A program made the position numbers and the translations under genes. From the NCBI GenBank assembly GCA_038380435.1, contig JAWZYU010000017.1, positions 24,179,283-24,243,282 of the forward strand: a stretch of DNA of 64,000 nucleotides. The letters are read 5' to 3'. Source of the DNA: Ryuthela nishihirai (Eukaryota > Arthropoda > Arachnida > Araneae > Heptathelidae). Of the stretch, positions 55,101 to 55,785 are shown one piece after another (positions within the stretch are counted from its first letter, which is position 1; every line of letters begins with the position of its first letter). The notes beneath the pieces are model-generated. The model did no database searches. It was not told where the DNA came from and saw only the letters and a program-made list of their open reading frames with translations.

Positions 55101-55300
55101 GGGTGCTCACTGGATGAGTGAAAGGTTTCCGAACCCTTTCTCTAAAAGATCTTACAAAATATTCTACTGACCTTTTGTTCGTCAAGTGTCAAGTTTGTGA
55201 TTCGTACTGGTGCATGGGTCACGCTGTTGTCTCTTGGACGAGGTGGTGGCAGAGGATCCAACGGCAGGCCAGAACAGATTTCCCGCAAAGACGACGCCAT
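1005..55300 (-). CDS. UROC1: Urocanate hydratase gene, exons 1-18 (3' end outside window)
   Basis: Urocanase (EC 4.2.1.49) is a cytosolic NAD+-dependent enzyme. It hydrates urocanate to 4-imidazolone-5-propionate, the second step of histidine breakdown. Coding exons on the minus strand, read 5' to 3': 55300-55172, 53780-53650, 50090-49937, 48817-48627, 42445-42379, 41057-41001, 37290-37204, 30185-30097, 28278-28216, 21978-21870, 20848-20778, 19973-19876, 17674-17599, 16373-16341, 13759-13671, 11773-11703, 3396-3298, 1104-1005. Each visible internal junction is GT-AG and the phases join without a stop over about 571 codons. Family landmarks occur in order: the start [116 protein letters not shown] and [19 protein letters not shown]. 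The last ~100 residues (GGGVGWGE region) lie left of position 1. The gene looks intact. I joined exons by family order, phase and splice motifs, without transcript data. Confidence 0.95.
1208..1414. repeat. Palindromic MITE with ~78-bp arms
   Basis: Arms 1208-1285 and 1338-1414 are inverted copies around a ~50-bp spacer. The outer ends read GTTTGACCAAG and CTTGGTTTGAC. Each arm holds a CRE-type TGACGTCA next to CGGACGGAGGGAGAAC. No coding capacity. Transposon family not recognised. Confidence 0.7.
2395..2746 (+). repeat. SINE-A copy, diverged
   Basis: Contains the tRNA B-box-like TTCGAGTCC, the GGATGGGACGTTAAG and GCACGTTAAAGAAC core motifs, and an end close to GAGGTAAAACAACCC. The A-box head is disrupted. 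Confidence 0.75.
3298..3396 (-). CDS. UROC1: UROC1 exon 17 (residues 506-538)
   Basis: 99 nt, acceptor TTTGTAG, donor GTGAGA. Encodes [20 protein letters not shown] then [24 protein letters not shown](K/R)GR is a strongly conserved urocanase block. Both ends are in phase 0. Confidence 0.96.
3472..4188 (+). pseudogene. Intronless unknown ORF with two in-frame stops
   Basis: Codons are open from GTG 3472 / ATG 3475 to 3906, then TAA at 3907 and TAG at 3916. The same frame continues to a stop at 4186-4188, about 235 residues in all. The second part holds a possible zinc-binding cluster, [16 protein letters not shown] (C-x2-C-x3-H-x5-H-x-C). The first part has a segment [16 protein letters not shown] that faintly recalls a PC4-type coactivator fold. 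AATAAA at 4365 follows. It lies in UROC1 intron 16 on the opposite strand. It may be a domesticated or retroposed mobile-element gene, now broken. I do not recognise the family with confidence. Confidence 0.45.
4365..4370 (+). terminator. Poly(A) signal AATAAA after the 3472-4188 ORF
   Basis: Canonical AATAAA about 180 bp past the ORF end, followed by a T-rich stretch (GATTTTTTCTG). It fits the ORF once being transcribed as its own unit, but the hexamer is common in AT-rich DNA. Confidence 0.35.
4966..5852 (+). repeat. Direct duplication, ~220-bp blocks plus ~150-bp inner repeat
   Basis: Block 4966-5190 recurs at 5635-5852 (CTTTGCATAAGATCAG through CAACATACTATAATTTATAA). Between them, 5369-5490 and 5520-5630 are a second, more diverged direct pair (AAATGCAAATA, GTGT/GTGC ATC, CGATAAGAAC). 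This is a nested local duplication outside the known transposon families here. Confidence 0.75.
6532..6898 (-). pseudogene. Maverick/Polinton-type DNA polymerase B fragment, palm-side part
   Basis: Minus-strand reading shows [42 protein letters not shown] and EKGIQGGIS, the spacing typical of protein-primed type B polymerases of Maverick/Polinton elements. A frameshift lies near 6756, and the frame ends at 6532. It abuts the fragment on the opposite strand starting at 6899. The catalytic end is missing, so it cannot be functional. Confidence 0.8.
6899..7170 (+). pseudogene. Maverick/Polinton-type DNA polymerase B fragment, N-side part (inverted)
   Basis: Plus-strand readings show [18 protein letters not shown] and, after a frameshift near 7020, [19 protein letters not shown]. 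This is the part that normally precedes the fragment at 6532-6898. Here the two halves point away from each other and meet near 6898. A stop interrupts the first frame. Confidence 0.75.
7220..9150. other. Intron 16 filler, no recognised feature
   Basis: AT-rich. Antiparallel open frames at 8198-8561 lack family motifs. A G-rich run starts near 8580. Nothing supportable as a gene. Confidence 0.5.
9190..9680 (+). repeat. G-rich tandem-like tract (TTTTGATAAGGGG units)
   Basis: Repeated phrases GCAGAACTTTTGATAAGGGG, GAGGGGGAGTCAAAAATTGG, GGGCTTAAAAATAC and TTTTTAATAAAGGGG recur at irregular spacing. This is a degenerate tandem or transposon tail. No ORF with family features. Confidence 0.6.
9741..9800 (+). 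promoter_or_regulatory. Dense cluster of regulatory-like motifs
   Basis: Within 60 bp: GGGGCGTGGC (KLF/SP-like), TGACGTCA at 9754 (CRE), CACGTG at 9765 (E-box), CCAGTAGGGGGCG at 9772 (CTCF-like core) and a second GGGCGTGG. Could be the remains of a transposon promoter. Motif match only. Confidence 0.35.
9888..10957 (+). pseudogene. RTE-clade LINE fragment A (endonuclease and linker)
   Basis: Matches the other copies here from the HASDALL segment of the AP endonuclease to just before the reverse transcriptase. The GDFNAK motif (codons near 10090) and GSDHYLVKS are visible. Lesions: TAG near 10264 (Trp in the others), TGA near 10663, and a 24-bp in-frame deletion at about 10750. The 5' junction carries inverted copies of its own ACTCATATTCTAGA (9838, 9863). 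The 3' end stops abruptly at 10957 in SINE-A sequence. Confidence 0.88.
10958..11290 (+). repeat. SINE-A body fused to RTE fragment A
   Basis: Begins within the tRNA-like head at CAATCTGCAGTTCCCAGG with no A box, then the whole body to AGGTAAAACAATCCAACC. Directly abuts the RTE at AACAATGTGG, and no RTE follows it. Confidence 0.85.
11300..11702. other. Intron 16 end next to exon 16, no recognised feature
   Basis: AT-rich unique sequence with no ORF or repeat that I can name. Confidence 0.5.
11703..11773 (-). CDS. UROC1: UROC1 exon 16 (residues 482-505)
   Basis: 71 nt, donor GTAAGA. Encodes [19 protein letters not shown] then SHNL, the equivalent of the DNIRWIREA helix. Two nearer AGs (exon start at 11761 or 11758) also keep frame. 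The CCATAG acceptor after a T- and C-rich tract is preferred because it restores the usual ten-residue spacing. This is the most divergent exon. Confidence 0.88.
11774..12598. other. Intron 15, unassigned; 84-codon minus ORF at 12106-12360
   Basis: The ORF ([26 protein letters not shown]) has no motif I recognise and no splice context in UROC1. Rest is AT-rich. Confidence 0.35.
12599..12778 (+). mobile_element. RTE LINE fragment D, 5'-truncated 3' end
   Basis: Homologous to 35163-35337: GGGGGAGACCTAGGATG, the WADxVKxxxV region, GGTTGGACCTCCGT, GCTGCTTGAGG and a (ATG)n tail. A typical severely 5'-truncated LINE insertion. The frame has a stop (TAA after VK). Confidence 0.9.
12779..13670. other. 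Intron 15 remainder, no recognised feature
   Basis: Includes a 103-codon minus ORF (12832-13143) without recognisable domains and no splice-phase fit to UROC1. Confidence 0.4.
13671..13759 (-). CDS. UROC1: UROC1 exon 15 (residues 452-482)
   Basis: 89 nt, acceptor TTTGACAG, donor GTAACC. Encodes [18 protein letters not shown] then [18 protein letters not shown] is a family hallmark. Ends in phase 1. Confidence 0.93.
13857..14105 (-). repeat. SINE-A copy, diverged, head missing
   Basis: Reads GTTCTTTAAACGTGCACAGGGTATG, the AACGTTCCATCC core and the GCACACAATGGGC 3' part in reverse. No tRNA-like head. Confidence 0.75.
14284..14450 (-). repeat. SINE-A relic, strongly decayed
   Basis: Scattered matches to the 3' part (TTTTTTTGCACATAATAAACTAAAC) and to the tRNA-head side (GGGAATATCAGATTACGGG), with the middle deleted. 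Confidence 0.45.
14590..15110. repeat. Degenerate tandem repeat (~105-135 bp) with TGACCTTGA
   Basis: Phrases CACCAATTTTTA(A/G), TAGCACTGGTATAT and TTTGACCTTGAA recur four times, with TGACCTT at 14736, 14854, 14990 and 15094. No coding potential. Confidence 0.6.
15284..15495. repeat. 71-bp tandem repeat, three units
   Basis: Units start at 15284, 15355 and 15426, each with GAAGTGACGTATACGCC, CTGACAGGATGGAAGCT and GGATATGCAAATG. It adjoins the Tc1 relic and may be its subterminal region. Confidence 0.85.
15530..16290 (-). pseudogene. Tc1/mariner transposase relic, split by a MITE half
   Basis: The minus strand near 16110-16030 reads LTPSERE then [13 protein letters not shown], like the N-terminal helix-turn-helix. 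From 15870 down it reads [23 protein letters not shown], a [14 protein letters not shown] equivalent of the SPDLNPIEHLWD block, and ends [18 protein letters not shown], the usual transposase C-terminus. Acidic catalytic positions are lost and frames are shifted. The middle is replaced by half of PAL1 (15870-15988). Confidence 0.8.
15870..15988. repeat. PAL1 MITE, half copy inside Tc1 relic
   Basis: Runs from the GTCACGTGACACGAAGGTTG centre through TTGCCAGATATTTTTT and GAATTCTGTAATCAACCATAG to TTTTTTTGAGTGACTGTAC. The other arm is absent. Confidence 0.85.
16341..16373 (-). CDS. UROC1: UROC1 exon 14, 33-nt microexon (residues 441-452)
   Basis: Only 33 nt, with acceptor GATTTTCAG and donor GTAAGA. 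Encodes [10 protein letters not shown], the conserved link between VQDIMG and RWVCTSG. Both splice phases (2 and 2) fit its neighbours. Too short for gene finders that filter by ORF size. Confidence 0.92.
16503..16747. repeat. PAL1 palindromic MITE, near full length
   Basis: Ends TACAGTCGTTCAAAAAA and TTTTTTTGAGCGACTGTA, arms of ~115 bp meeting at a CACGTGAC-like centre (here GTCATGTGACAC), with a short internal duplication of the GATCTGGCAACGATTTTT stretch. TA flanks and CAGT ends point to a Tc1/mariner origin. Confidence 0.9.
16996..17313. repeat. hAT-like MITE copy 1
   Basis: Shares GTTCTCAACGTGGG, GGCGGTAAATTTTTT, GAAAAGTCGCTAGATCTAGTA-type sequence and CATTTCCAGGGGGTACGTG with 31089-31490. 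It ends AAAAGGTTGATAACCACTG, an inverted version of its start, as in hAT elements with CAGNGGTTCTCAA termini. Confidence 0.7.
17599..17674 (-). CDS. UROC1: UROC1 exon 13 (residues 416-441)
   Basis: 76 nt, acceptor TGTTTCAG, donor GTAAGT. Encodes [19 protein letters not shown] then [17 protein letters not shown] is conserved. Ends GG of a split Gly codon. Confidence 0.95.
17824..17967. repeat. PAL2 palindromic MITE with rearranged centre
   Basis: Starts TACACAGTCGTATCAGAATA and ends TCTGATACGATTGTGTA. The centre contains extra, partly repeated CTAGTAGGTGG segments, unlike the simple ~83-bp copies. Confidence 0.8.
18280..18414. repeat. PAL1 MITE, 5'-truncated
   Basis: Keeps only the inner end of one arm, the GTCACGTGAAAC centre and the full other arm to TTTTTTGAGCGACTGTAC. 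Confidence 0.85.
18986..19687. repeat. Foldback element with ~140-bp inverted arms
   Basis: Arm 18986-19128 (ATGATTTAAATAAG, TATCAATATC, TTGAAGTTATTTCAGTGTAA, AAGGGGTTTCC) recurs inverted at 19534-19687. The ~400-bp loop has no ORF. It ends ~190 bp left of exon 12. Confidence 0.75.
19876..19973 (-). CDS. UROC1: UROC1 exon 12 (residues 383-416)
   Basis: 98 nt, acceptor TTTGCAG, donor GTGAGT. Encodes [19 protein letters not shown] then [22 protein letters not shown] is a family signature. Ends in phase 1 inside a Gly codon. Confidence 0.96.
20251..20287 (+). repeat. 37-bp dispersed repeat, copy 1
   Basis: Includes CAGGTTATCCTGGTAAAATC and CTCCGTACATTCGTGC, the same as 23571-23607; flanks differ. 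Confidence 0.75.
20778..20848 (-). CDS. UROC1: UROC1 exon 11 (residues 360-383)
   Basis: 71 nt, acceptor CTTCTAG, donor GTAATT. Encodes [20 protein letters not shown] then VQE. Ends AG of a split Ser codon. Confidence 0.93.
21414..21608 (-). repeat. SINE-B copy, full length
   Basis: On the minus strand: tRNA-like head GGCCAAGTGGTTAGCGCGC with A box, B box GGTTCGAGCCC, body with TTTTTCTGCTGAGG, then GACCTCTGTGGCAAGCAGCTG and a (ATTT)n tail. Class: tRNA-derived SINE, not a tRNA gene. Confidence 0.9.
21773..21815. repeat. Perfect hairpin in intron 10
   Basis: TCATAACTAAACAAAT is followed after a short loop by ATTTGTTTAGTTATGA. It lies ~55 bp left of the exon 10 donor. Confidence 0.7.
21870..21978 (-). 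CDS. UROC1: UROC1 exon 10 (residues 323-359)
   Basis: 109 nt, acceptor TCTTGCAG, donor GTAACG. Encodes [31 protein letters not shown] and [15 protein letters not shown] is strongly conserved at the substrate side. Ends in phase 0. Confidence 0.96.
22100..22667 (+). mobile_element. Composite PAL1-hairpin array-PAL2-PAL1 unit, copy 1
   Basis: PAL1 arm to the CACGTGA centre (22100-22211), a second short PAL1 piece, then hairpins AGCGTGTACAG-CAA-CTGTACACGCT (22239) and a longer one around CTGGAGCGTGTGC (22271-22323). Next come an extra AT-rich palindrome (22324-22400), TTTGCTGTGAAC units, TGAGTGAGCCCACACGATC and a PAL2 arm (ATCAAAATAATATGACCACC). The PAL2 arm runs straight into a shortened PAL1 ending GAGCGACTGTAC. 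Confidence 0.85.
22764..22821 (+). repeat. 34-bp tandem duplication
   Basis: TTAGCAGGTGAACGTATACC with following GCAC occurs at 22764 and 22798. Confidence 0.8.
23279..23497 (-). repeat. SINE-A 3' part
   Basis: Reverse of the SINE-A 3' half, from GAGTTACCTCTGAGCGGCAC to CTCTCCCGCACACGGAGCC. The tRNA-like head is missing. Confidence 0.85.
23571..23607 (+). repeat. 37-bp dispersed repeat, copy 2
   Basis: Identical core to 20251-20287, including CAGGTTATCCTGGTAAAATC. Confidence 0.75.
23690..24760. other. Intron 9, unassigned; possible hAT-like end at 23690
   Basis: CACCAGTGGTAGGCAACTTTT resembles a hAT terminal sequence, but no matching second end is found. The rest is AT-rich with short overlapping ORFs lacking motifs. 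Confidence 0.35.
24764..24929 (+). repeat. SINE-B copy with deleted tRNA head
   Basis: CCGTCCCATGGCCGAG joins directly to TAAGGCATGG, so the interval from A box to B box is missing. The body and the GCTGCTTGAGGGGGTATTT tail are intact. Confidence 0.88.
25217..25799. repeat. Foldback element with ~185-bp inverted arms
   Basis: Arm 25217-25402 (AATGGGAAGCTAACGTTAAA, GCAGATAAAGAT, CAACAATATTCGTTCAGTAT) recurs inverted at 25608-25799. Loop ~200 bp, no ORF. Confidence 0.82.
26291..26642 (+). repeat. SINE-A copy lacking A box
   Basis: Starts at CTGTAGTTCCCAGGTTCGAG and runs through the full body to GAGGTAAAACAACCCAACCC. Confidence 0.9.
26670..27045 (-). repeat. SINE-A copy, old and diverged
   Basis: Antisense match over the whole length, ending in tRNA-head sequence GGGACTCGAACCTGGGAACT and TACCGTCAGAGCC. 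Lies head to tail-inverted next to the copy at 26291. Confidence 0.8.
27264..27882. repeat. PAL1 MITE interrupted by a SINE-A
   Basis: Arm TACAGTCGCTCAAAAAAATA from 27264, centre GTGTCACGTGACAC near 27366, second arm to AACCATAGTGTTCGG, then a SINE, then CATAGTGTTCGGACACTTTT and GAGCGACTGTAC. Without the insert it is a near-perfect palindrome. Confidence 0.9.
27455..27848 (-). repeat. SINE-A copy inserted in PAL1, with TSD
   Basis: Complete antisense copy with tRNA-like head (CGGTAGCGCGCCAAGCTCG region) and tail. It is flanked by a 12-13-bp duplication, CCATAGTGTTCGG. Shows SINE-A moved after PAL1 was in place. Confidence 0.9.
28216..28278 (-). CDS. UROC1: UROC1 exon 9 (residues 302-323)
   Basis: 63 nt, acceptor TTTTTCAG, donor GTATGT. 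Encodes [20 protein letters not shown] and ends TG of the split Trp codon that exon 10 completes. [10 protein letters not shown] is the conserved core. Confidence 0.93.
28389..28560 (+). repeat. SINE-B copy, diverged
   Basis: Head TAGAGTGGTTAGC, B-box region GATCGAGCCCC, body TTTTTCTGCTGAGG; the 3' GCTGCTTGAGG end is missing. Confidence 0.82.
28702..28796 (-). repeat. SINE-B 3' fragment
   Basis: Antisense 3' end (TACCCCCTCAAGCAGCTGCT) through GTAGAAGGTCTGTGAGGA; head absent. Confidence 0.85.
29014..29228 (-). repeat. SINE-B copy, full length
   Basis: Complete antisense copy with (AAAT)n tail, GGGCTCGAACCC B box and CTAACCACTCGGCCA A box. Confidence 0.92.
29229..29544. repeat. GC-rich unidentified repeat between SINE-B copies
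   Basis: Contains two related phrases: GTCCAACCGGGCCACTAAAC with GGTCAGCGATGTCTTCGACC, and GTCCAACCGGGGACCC with GGTCAGCAAAGTCTTCGACC, about 65 bp apart. Also a near palindrome CCACCACGACAAGGTGGTG. Base composition is unlike its surroundings. Probably a piece of a longer element. Confidence 0.5.
29545..29717 (-). repeat. SINE-B 5' part
   Basis: Antisense tRNA head and upper body, preceded by a short duplicated GGGGGTGGGTCTGTGAGGAT (29543 and 29588). Confidence 0.85.
30097..30185 (-). CDS. UROC1: UROC1 exon 8 (residues 273-302)
   Basis: 89 nt, acceptor TTTCGCAG, donor GTAAGT. Encodes [18 protein letters not shown] then [10 protein letters not shown], matching the helical segment after the NAD+ loop. 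Ends with AG of a split Arg codon. Confidence 0.93.
30262..30468 (-). repeat. SINE-B copy, full length
   Basis: Antisense, complete from the tail (AAATACCCTCTCAAGCAGCT) to the tRNA head (CTAACCACTCGGCCATGGGA). It starts about 80 bp upstream of exon 8 on the minus strand. Confidence 0.92.
30570..30778 (+). repeat. SINE-B copy, full length
   Basis: Sense head GTTCCGTGGCCGAATGGTTA, body and tail CAGCTGCTTGAGGGATGATT. Confidence 0.88.
30954..30974 (+). repeat. (CAA)n microsatellite
   Basis: About seven CAA units followed by more A- and C-rich sequence. Confidence 0.85.
31089..31490. repeat. hAT-like MITE copy 2, interrupted by SINE-B
   Basis: Ends CAGGGGTTCTCAACGTGGGG and CCTTTTATGCTCC-type inverted sequence closing GGTTGGGAACCACTG. 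No convincing 8-bp target duplication is seen (GTATAGAC left, GCCTAATC right). The SINE-B at 31199 splits it. Confidence 0.72.
31199..31393 (-). repeat. SINE-B copy with TSD, inside hAT-like MITE
   Basis: Complete antisense copy flanked by ATTATACTATA on both sides (31188-31198 and again after GGACGGC). Confidence 0.9.
31693..35337 (+). mobile_element. RTE-clade LINE copy B, nearly full length, broken
   Basis: The 5' leader (GTAGCTAGGCGTAAACTGG start) has no long ORF. Then come an AP-endonuclease (QETRW at 32527, GDFN at 32845, SDHYLV near 33130), a linker, and a reverse transcriptase ([14 protein letters not shown] near 34235, RQGCILSP near 34410, YADD at 34536). The C-terminal [26 protein letters not shown] block is typical of RTE. 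The 3' end is GCTGCTTGAGG plus (ATG)n. Lesions: stops near 32824, 33625 and 34504, and a 1-bp frameshift near 34286. Inserted antisense in UROC1 intron 7. Not autonomous now. Confidence 0.93.
32338..35306 (+). pseudogene. RTE copy B endonuclease-reverse transcriptase, disrupted
   Basis: One ancestral polyprotein of roughly 980 residues read in pieces 32338-32826, 33049-33627, 33649-34290, 34278-34505 and 34506-35306. It would nick target DNA and reverse-transcribe the LINE RNA from the nick. Catalytic motifs (GDFN, YADD) are retained, but three nonsense changes and a frameshift prevent a full product. Piece boundaries were judged against copy C in the same window. Confidence 0.9.
35340..36642. 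other. Intron 7 stretch with a short direct repeat
   Basis: AT-rich. Near-identical ~58-bp phrases at 35534 and 35641 (TTAAATCC(A)CGCCAAAAGTTTGG, TCCATTGAT) are ~107 bp apart. No gene recognised. Confidence 0.5.
36643..37023 (-). mobile_element. RTE LINE fragment E, 5'-truncated
   Basis: Antisense 3' end: (CAT)n, CCTCAAGCAGCC, then GGTCCAACTAGACCATGC, extending into the C-terminal domain ([32 protein letters not shown]). Ends near the LRSILGI region; frame shifts beyond 36873. It sits 180 bp from exon 7. Confidence 0.9.
37204..37290 (-). CDS. UROC1: UROC1 exon 7 (residues 244-272)
   Basis: 87 nt, acceptor CGTTTAG, donor GTAGGT. Encodes [19 protein letters not shown] and [20 protein letters not shown] is the Rossmann-like NAD+-binding loop. 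A second GT four bases downstream exists, but only GTAGGT keeps the frame with exon 8. Confidence 0.96.
37300..38270. other. Intron 6 stretch, no recognised feature
   Basis: Very AT-rich unique sequence. No ORF with family motif and no long inverted repeat. Confidence 0.5.
38277..38718. repeat. MITE with ~110-bp TIRs (CAGGGTGAATCTG ends)
   Basis: CAGGGTGAATCTGAAAAAGT opens and the exact inverse closes the element; the arms run on through GGGGTGGTAGAACGCAGCTA. TA flanks both sides. The 220-bp middle has no ORF with motifs. Fits the TA-targeting Tc1/mariner type by ends and target, family unknown. Confidence 0.88.
38721..38803. repeat. PAL2 palindromic MITE, 83 bp
   Basis: TACACAGTCATATCAG to CTAATACGACTGTGTA with arms of ~36 bp (AATATGACCACCTACCATA) around a short CATATA loop. 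It follows the previous MITE with no gap. Confidence 0.9.
38810..39430. other. Intron 6 stretch between MITEs, no recognised feature
   Basis: AT-rich unique sequence. Confidence 0.5.
39440..39560. repeat. PAL2 palindromic MITE plus partial third arm
   Basis: Simple copy 39440-39522, followed at once by GTTGGAATCACTGATTCTAAC and a further TACACAGTCGTATAACTGTG, as if a second truncated copy had joined. Confidence 0.85.
40061..40713 (-). repeat. SINE-A triple array with one TSD
   Basis: Antisense: one full copy with tRNA-like head (40328-40713), then two extra 3' segments of ~200 bp (40128-40328) and ~67 bp (40061-40128), each restarting at GGGTTGGGTTGTTTT. The outer flanks carry ATATGAGTCTTG (40049-40060 and 40714-40725), so the array behaves as one insertion. 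Confidence 0.88.
41001..41057 (-). CDS. UROC1: UROC1 exon 6 (residues 225-243)
   Basis: A 57-nt exon with acceptor CTCCCCAG and donor GTAAGT. Encodes [19 protein letters not shown], the helix leading to the dinucleotide-binding segment. Both ends are in phase 0. Confidence 0.94.
41303..41490 (+). repeat. 30-bp minisatellite, six units
   Basis: Units TCTCTATCAGCTGATGAATT + ATAGCAGTCA start every 30 bp from 41311 to 41461, with few substitutions (GATG/GAAG). The period is a multiple of three, so several frames stay open. Not a CRISPR: there are no spacers. Confidence 0.93.
41630..42052 (-). mobile_element. Composite PAL1-hairpin-PAL2-PAL1 unit, copy 2
   Basis: Read on the minus strand it repeats the order of 22100-22667: PAL1 arm to the CACGTGA centre, second PAL1 piece, hairpins (41818-41878 has ~29-bp arms), TGAGCCCACACGATC, PAL2 arm, then a PAL1 arm. 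The extra AT-rich palindrome is absent. Confidence 0.85.
42053..42378. other. Intron 5 next to exon 5, no recognised feature
   Basis: Unique sequence left of the exon 5 donor. Confidence 0.45.
42379..42445 (-). CDS. UROC1: UROC1 exon 5 (residues 202-224)
   Basis: Acceptor TTTTCAG, donor GTAAGT, 67 nt. Encodes [20 protein letters not shown] followed by TT. This is a near-invariant urocanase segment. Ends in phase 0. Confidence 0.96.
42446..42920. other. Intron 4 start, no recognised feature
   Basis: AT-rich sequence with CTCTTTTT-type runs near 42840-42900. Confidence 0.45.
42922..46412. mobile_element. RTE LINE copy C rearranged into a 3.5-kb inverted structure
   Basis: 42922-43366 is the RTE leader in plus orientation (GGTAGCTAGGCGTAAACTGG). 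46412 down to 43367 is a minus-strand copy from the same leader through endonuclease and reverse transcriptase. It breaks off just after the region encoding GIAAG, so neither part has the LINE 3' tail. The two leaders form ~440-bp inverted arms around ~2.6 kb. It lies in UROC1 intron 4, with the coding part parallel to the gene. Confidence 0.9.
43367..45740 (-). pseudogene. RTE copy C endonuclease-reverse transcriptase, frameshifted
   Basis: Endonuclease begins near [14 protein letters not shown] (45740). A 6-bp in-frame deletion trims the residues just before GDFNAK. A one-base insertion near 44586 and a one-base deletion near 44067 split the frame into 45723-44563, 44636-44013 and 44058-43363. 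[18 protein letters not shown] and RQGCILSP are all kept. There are fewer stops than in copy B, so it is probably younger. Truncated after the palm domain. Confidence 0.9.
46417..46467 (+). repeat. SINE-A 3' end fragment
   Basis: Only GTGTGCAAAAAAGTGCCGCT and the AACCCAACCC tail, directly abutting the inverted RTE. Confidence 0.8.
46722..46912 (+). repeat. SINE-B copy, full length
   Basis: CCGTCCCGTGGCCGAGTGGT head, GGGTTCGAGCCCCGGG B box, tail GCAGCTGCTTGAG. Confidence 0.92.
47099..47459 (+). repeat. SINE-A copy, full length with small deletion
   Basis: Head GGGCGGGGTGGCTGAGTCGG, TAGCGCGTCTGGCTCG and a B-box-like TTCAAGTCCC. The body lacks the TTAAGCCGTGGCCCC stretch after GGATGGGACG. Tail AGGTAAAACAACCC. 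Confidence 0.92.
47696..48079 (-). repeat. SINE-A copy, full length with TSD
   Basis: Complete antisense copy flanked by TTGTAGAACGG on both sides. One of the best preserved copies. Confidence 0.93.
48186..48395 (+). repeat. SINE-B copy, full length
   Basis: GTGGCCGAGTGGTTAGCGCG head to GCTGCTTGAGGGGGTATATT tail, then a T- and C-rich run. Confidence 0.92.
48627..48817 (-). CDS. UROC1: UROC1 exon 4 (residues 139-202)
   Basis: Acceptor TTTTTGCAG, donor GTGAGT, 191 nt, the longest exon. Encodes [12 protein letters not shown], then [30 protein letters not shown] and KMFALGVTM. The last Met codon is split AT/G with exon 5. Confidence 0.96.
48971..49342 (+). repeat. SINE-A copy, full length with TSD
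   Basis: GGGGGTGGCTCAGTCGGTAG head; internal deletion of ~20 bp after GGATGGGACG; tail AACCCAACCC. CCTGATGGC flanks both ends. Confidence 0.92.
49580..49676. repeat. Hairpin with ~30-bp perfect arms
   Basis: AAAATGATATTTTACATATT and TCCAGAAA are inverted after a ~37-bp GGGAGG/CACCC-rich loop. Lies ~260 bp left of the exon 3 donor. Confidence 0.85.
49937..50090 (-). CDS. UROC1: UROC1 exon 3 (residues 87-138)
   Basis: Acceptor CTCCAG, donor GTGAGA, 154 nt. Encodes [18 protein letters not shown], then [14 protein letters not shown] and [13 protein letters not shown]. The glycine-rich GGNGQ stretch is a hallmark of the family near the NAD+ site. Ends in phase 0. Confidence 0.96.
50366..50668 (+). 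repeat. SINE-A copy lacking tRNA head
   Basis: Begins at TATCTCCGCAAAATTCCCCG and is complete to AACCCAACTTC. 5'-truncated, like a LINE-type insertion. Confidence 0.9.
50790..51130 (-). repeat. SINE-A relic, old
   Basis: Antisense, many substitutions; recognisable by GGACCAGGTCACAAAACCCC, TTCTTTAATATGCAC and GGCGACCGAGTCACC. Confidence 0.65.
51313..51672 (-). repeat. SINE-A copy, tail missing
   Basis: Antisense from CACCATGGGCTAAATGCCCA through the core to tRNA head GCGCGCTACCGACTGAATCA. Confidence 0.9.
51940..52265 (-). pseudogene. Second Tc1/mariner transposase relic
   Basis: The minus strand near 52245-52198 encodes [16 protein letters not shown], the DDE/D block with the third acidic position. 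Further down, [14 protein letters not shown] then HLAA resembles the C-terminal helix before the RGGHT-type end. Frames are shifted and stops occur; everything upstream of the SPD block is missing. Different in sequence from the relic at 15530. Confidence 0.72.
52303..52818 (+). mobile_element. Composite PAL1-hairpin unit, copy 3 (variant)
   Basis: PAL1 end TACAGTCGCTCAAAAAATAT, then directly GGAGCGTGTACAG-CAA-CTGTACACGCTCC and the longer hairpin (52399-52458). Extra TTTGCTGTGAAC units follow, then a complete PAL1 ending GAGCGACTGTAC. The PAL2 arm is absent here. Confidence 0.82.
53087..53466 (+). repeat. SINE-A copy, full length with TSD
   Basis: GGGGGTGGCTCAGTTGGTAG head to AACAACCCAACC, flanked by CCCCTCCTCATA. 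It lies ~180 bp from exon 2. Confidence 0.93.
53650..53780 (-). CDS. UROC1: UROC1 exon 2 (residues 44-87)
   Basis: Acceptor CCACAG, donor GTGAGA, 131 nt. Encodes [11 protein letters not shown], then [19 protein letters not shown] and PTIDM, the conserved N-terminal urocanase segment. It ends inside an Arg codon that exon 3 completes. Confidence 0.94.
53843..53935 (-). repeat. SINE-A 3' fragment
   Basis: GTTTTACCTCTGAGCGGCAC through GGCTCGGAAGAG, antisense, decayed. Confidence 0.75.
54557..54930 (+). repeat. SINE-A copy, full length with TSD
   Basis: GGGTGGCTCAGTCGGTAGCG head; AGGTAAAACAATAAAAAAAA end; TATAAAGGGTG repeated at both ends. It has an A-rich tail instead of AACCC. Confidence 0.9.
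55172..55300 (-). CDS. UROC1: UROC1 exon 1 (residues 1-43)
   Basis: Coding begins at the ATG at 55300-55298, with G at -3 and G at +4. It encodes [19 protein letters not shown] and ends LDEQK, followed by the donor GTCAGT. The frame stays open upstream but has no further ATG, and the N-terminus matches animal urocanases in length, so this start is preferred. Ends in phase 0. The 5'UTR boundary is unknown. Confidence 0.92.
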
Positions 55301-55450
55301 TACGAGAGAACTTTTCGAGAGCTCGAAGAAGCAACACACAACTTTGACTGTTCGCTCGGATTGACAAACCACAACTTTAAGAGACTGATAAGACGAAGGA
55401 GCTCGTGCAACACCTTATCTCTGTTTATCTGATCGCAAGGTATTCAAAGA
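55301..55450 (-). promoter_or_regulatory. Candidate UROC1 5'UTR and core promoter
   Basis: Directly upstream of the ATG. On the minus strand, TATCAGTCTC at 55390-55381 resembles an arthropod initiator (TCAGT). It would place the start near 55386 and give an 86-nt 5'UTR. No TATA box at the right distance and no clear downstream element are visible. A separate untranslated exon further right cannot be excluded. Confidence 0.25.
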
Positions 55451-55785
55451 GGAAATATTGTGCACTGACCTTCTCTGGGCTCTGAGGACACAAAATGAGA
55501 CTCTGCAACATACAGAAAGCTCTCGATTATTTGTAATACAACGGGGAGAAATAGCCCGATAAACCGAAAATTATTTAAATTTAGTTTTAATGATTTAGGT
55601 TATAGATACGCTATAACCTTAATTTATCACTGATAATCTTTTTCTCATCCACGGATCACCCATGTGATTACTGCTATCATTTGAATATGACTTCTTTTCT
55701 TTAATATTCTTCAAGGAATTGCTTTCAAAAAAATTTCTTTCAAAGTGTACAGTAACCCAAATTTAACAGTCTATTATTTACTTTT

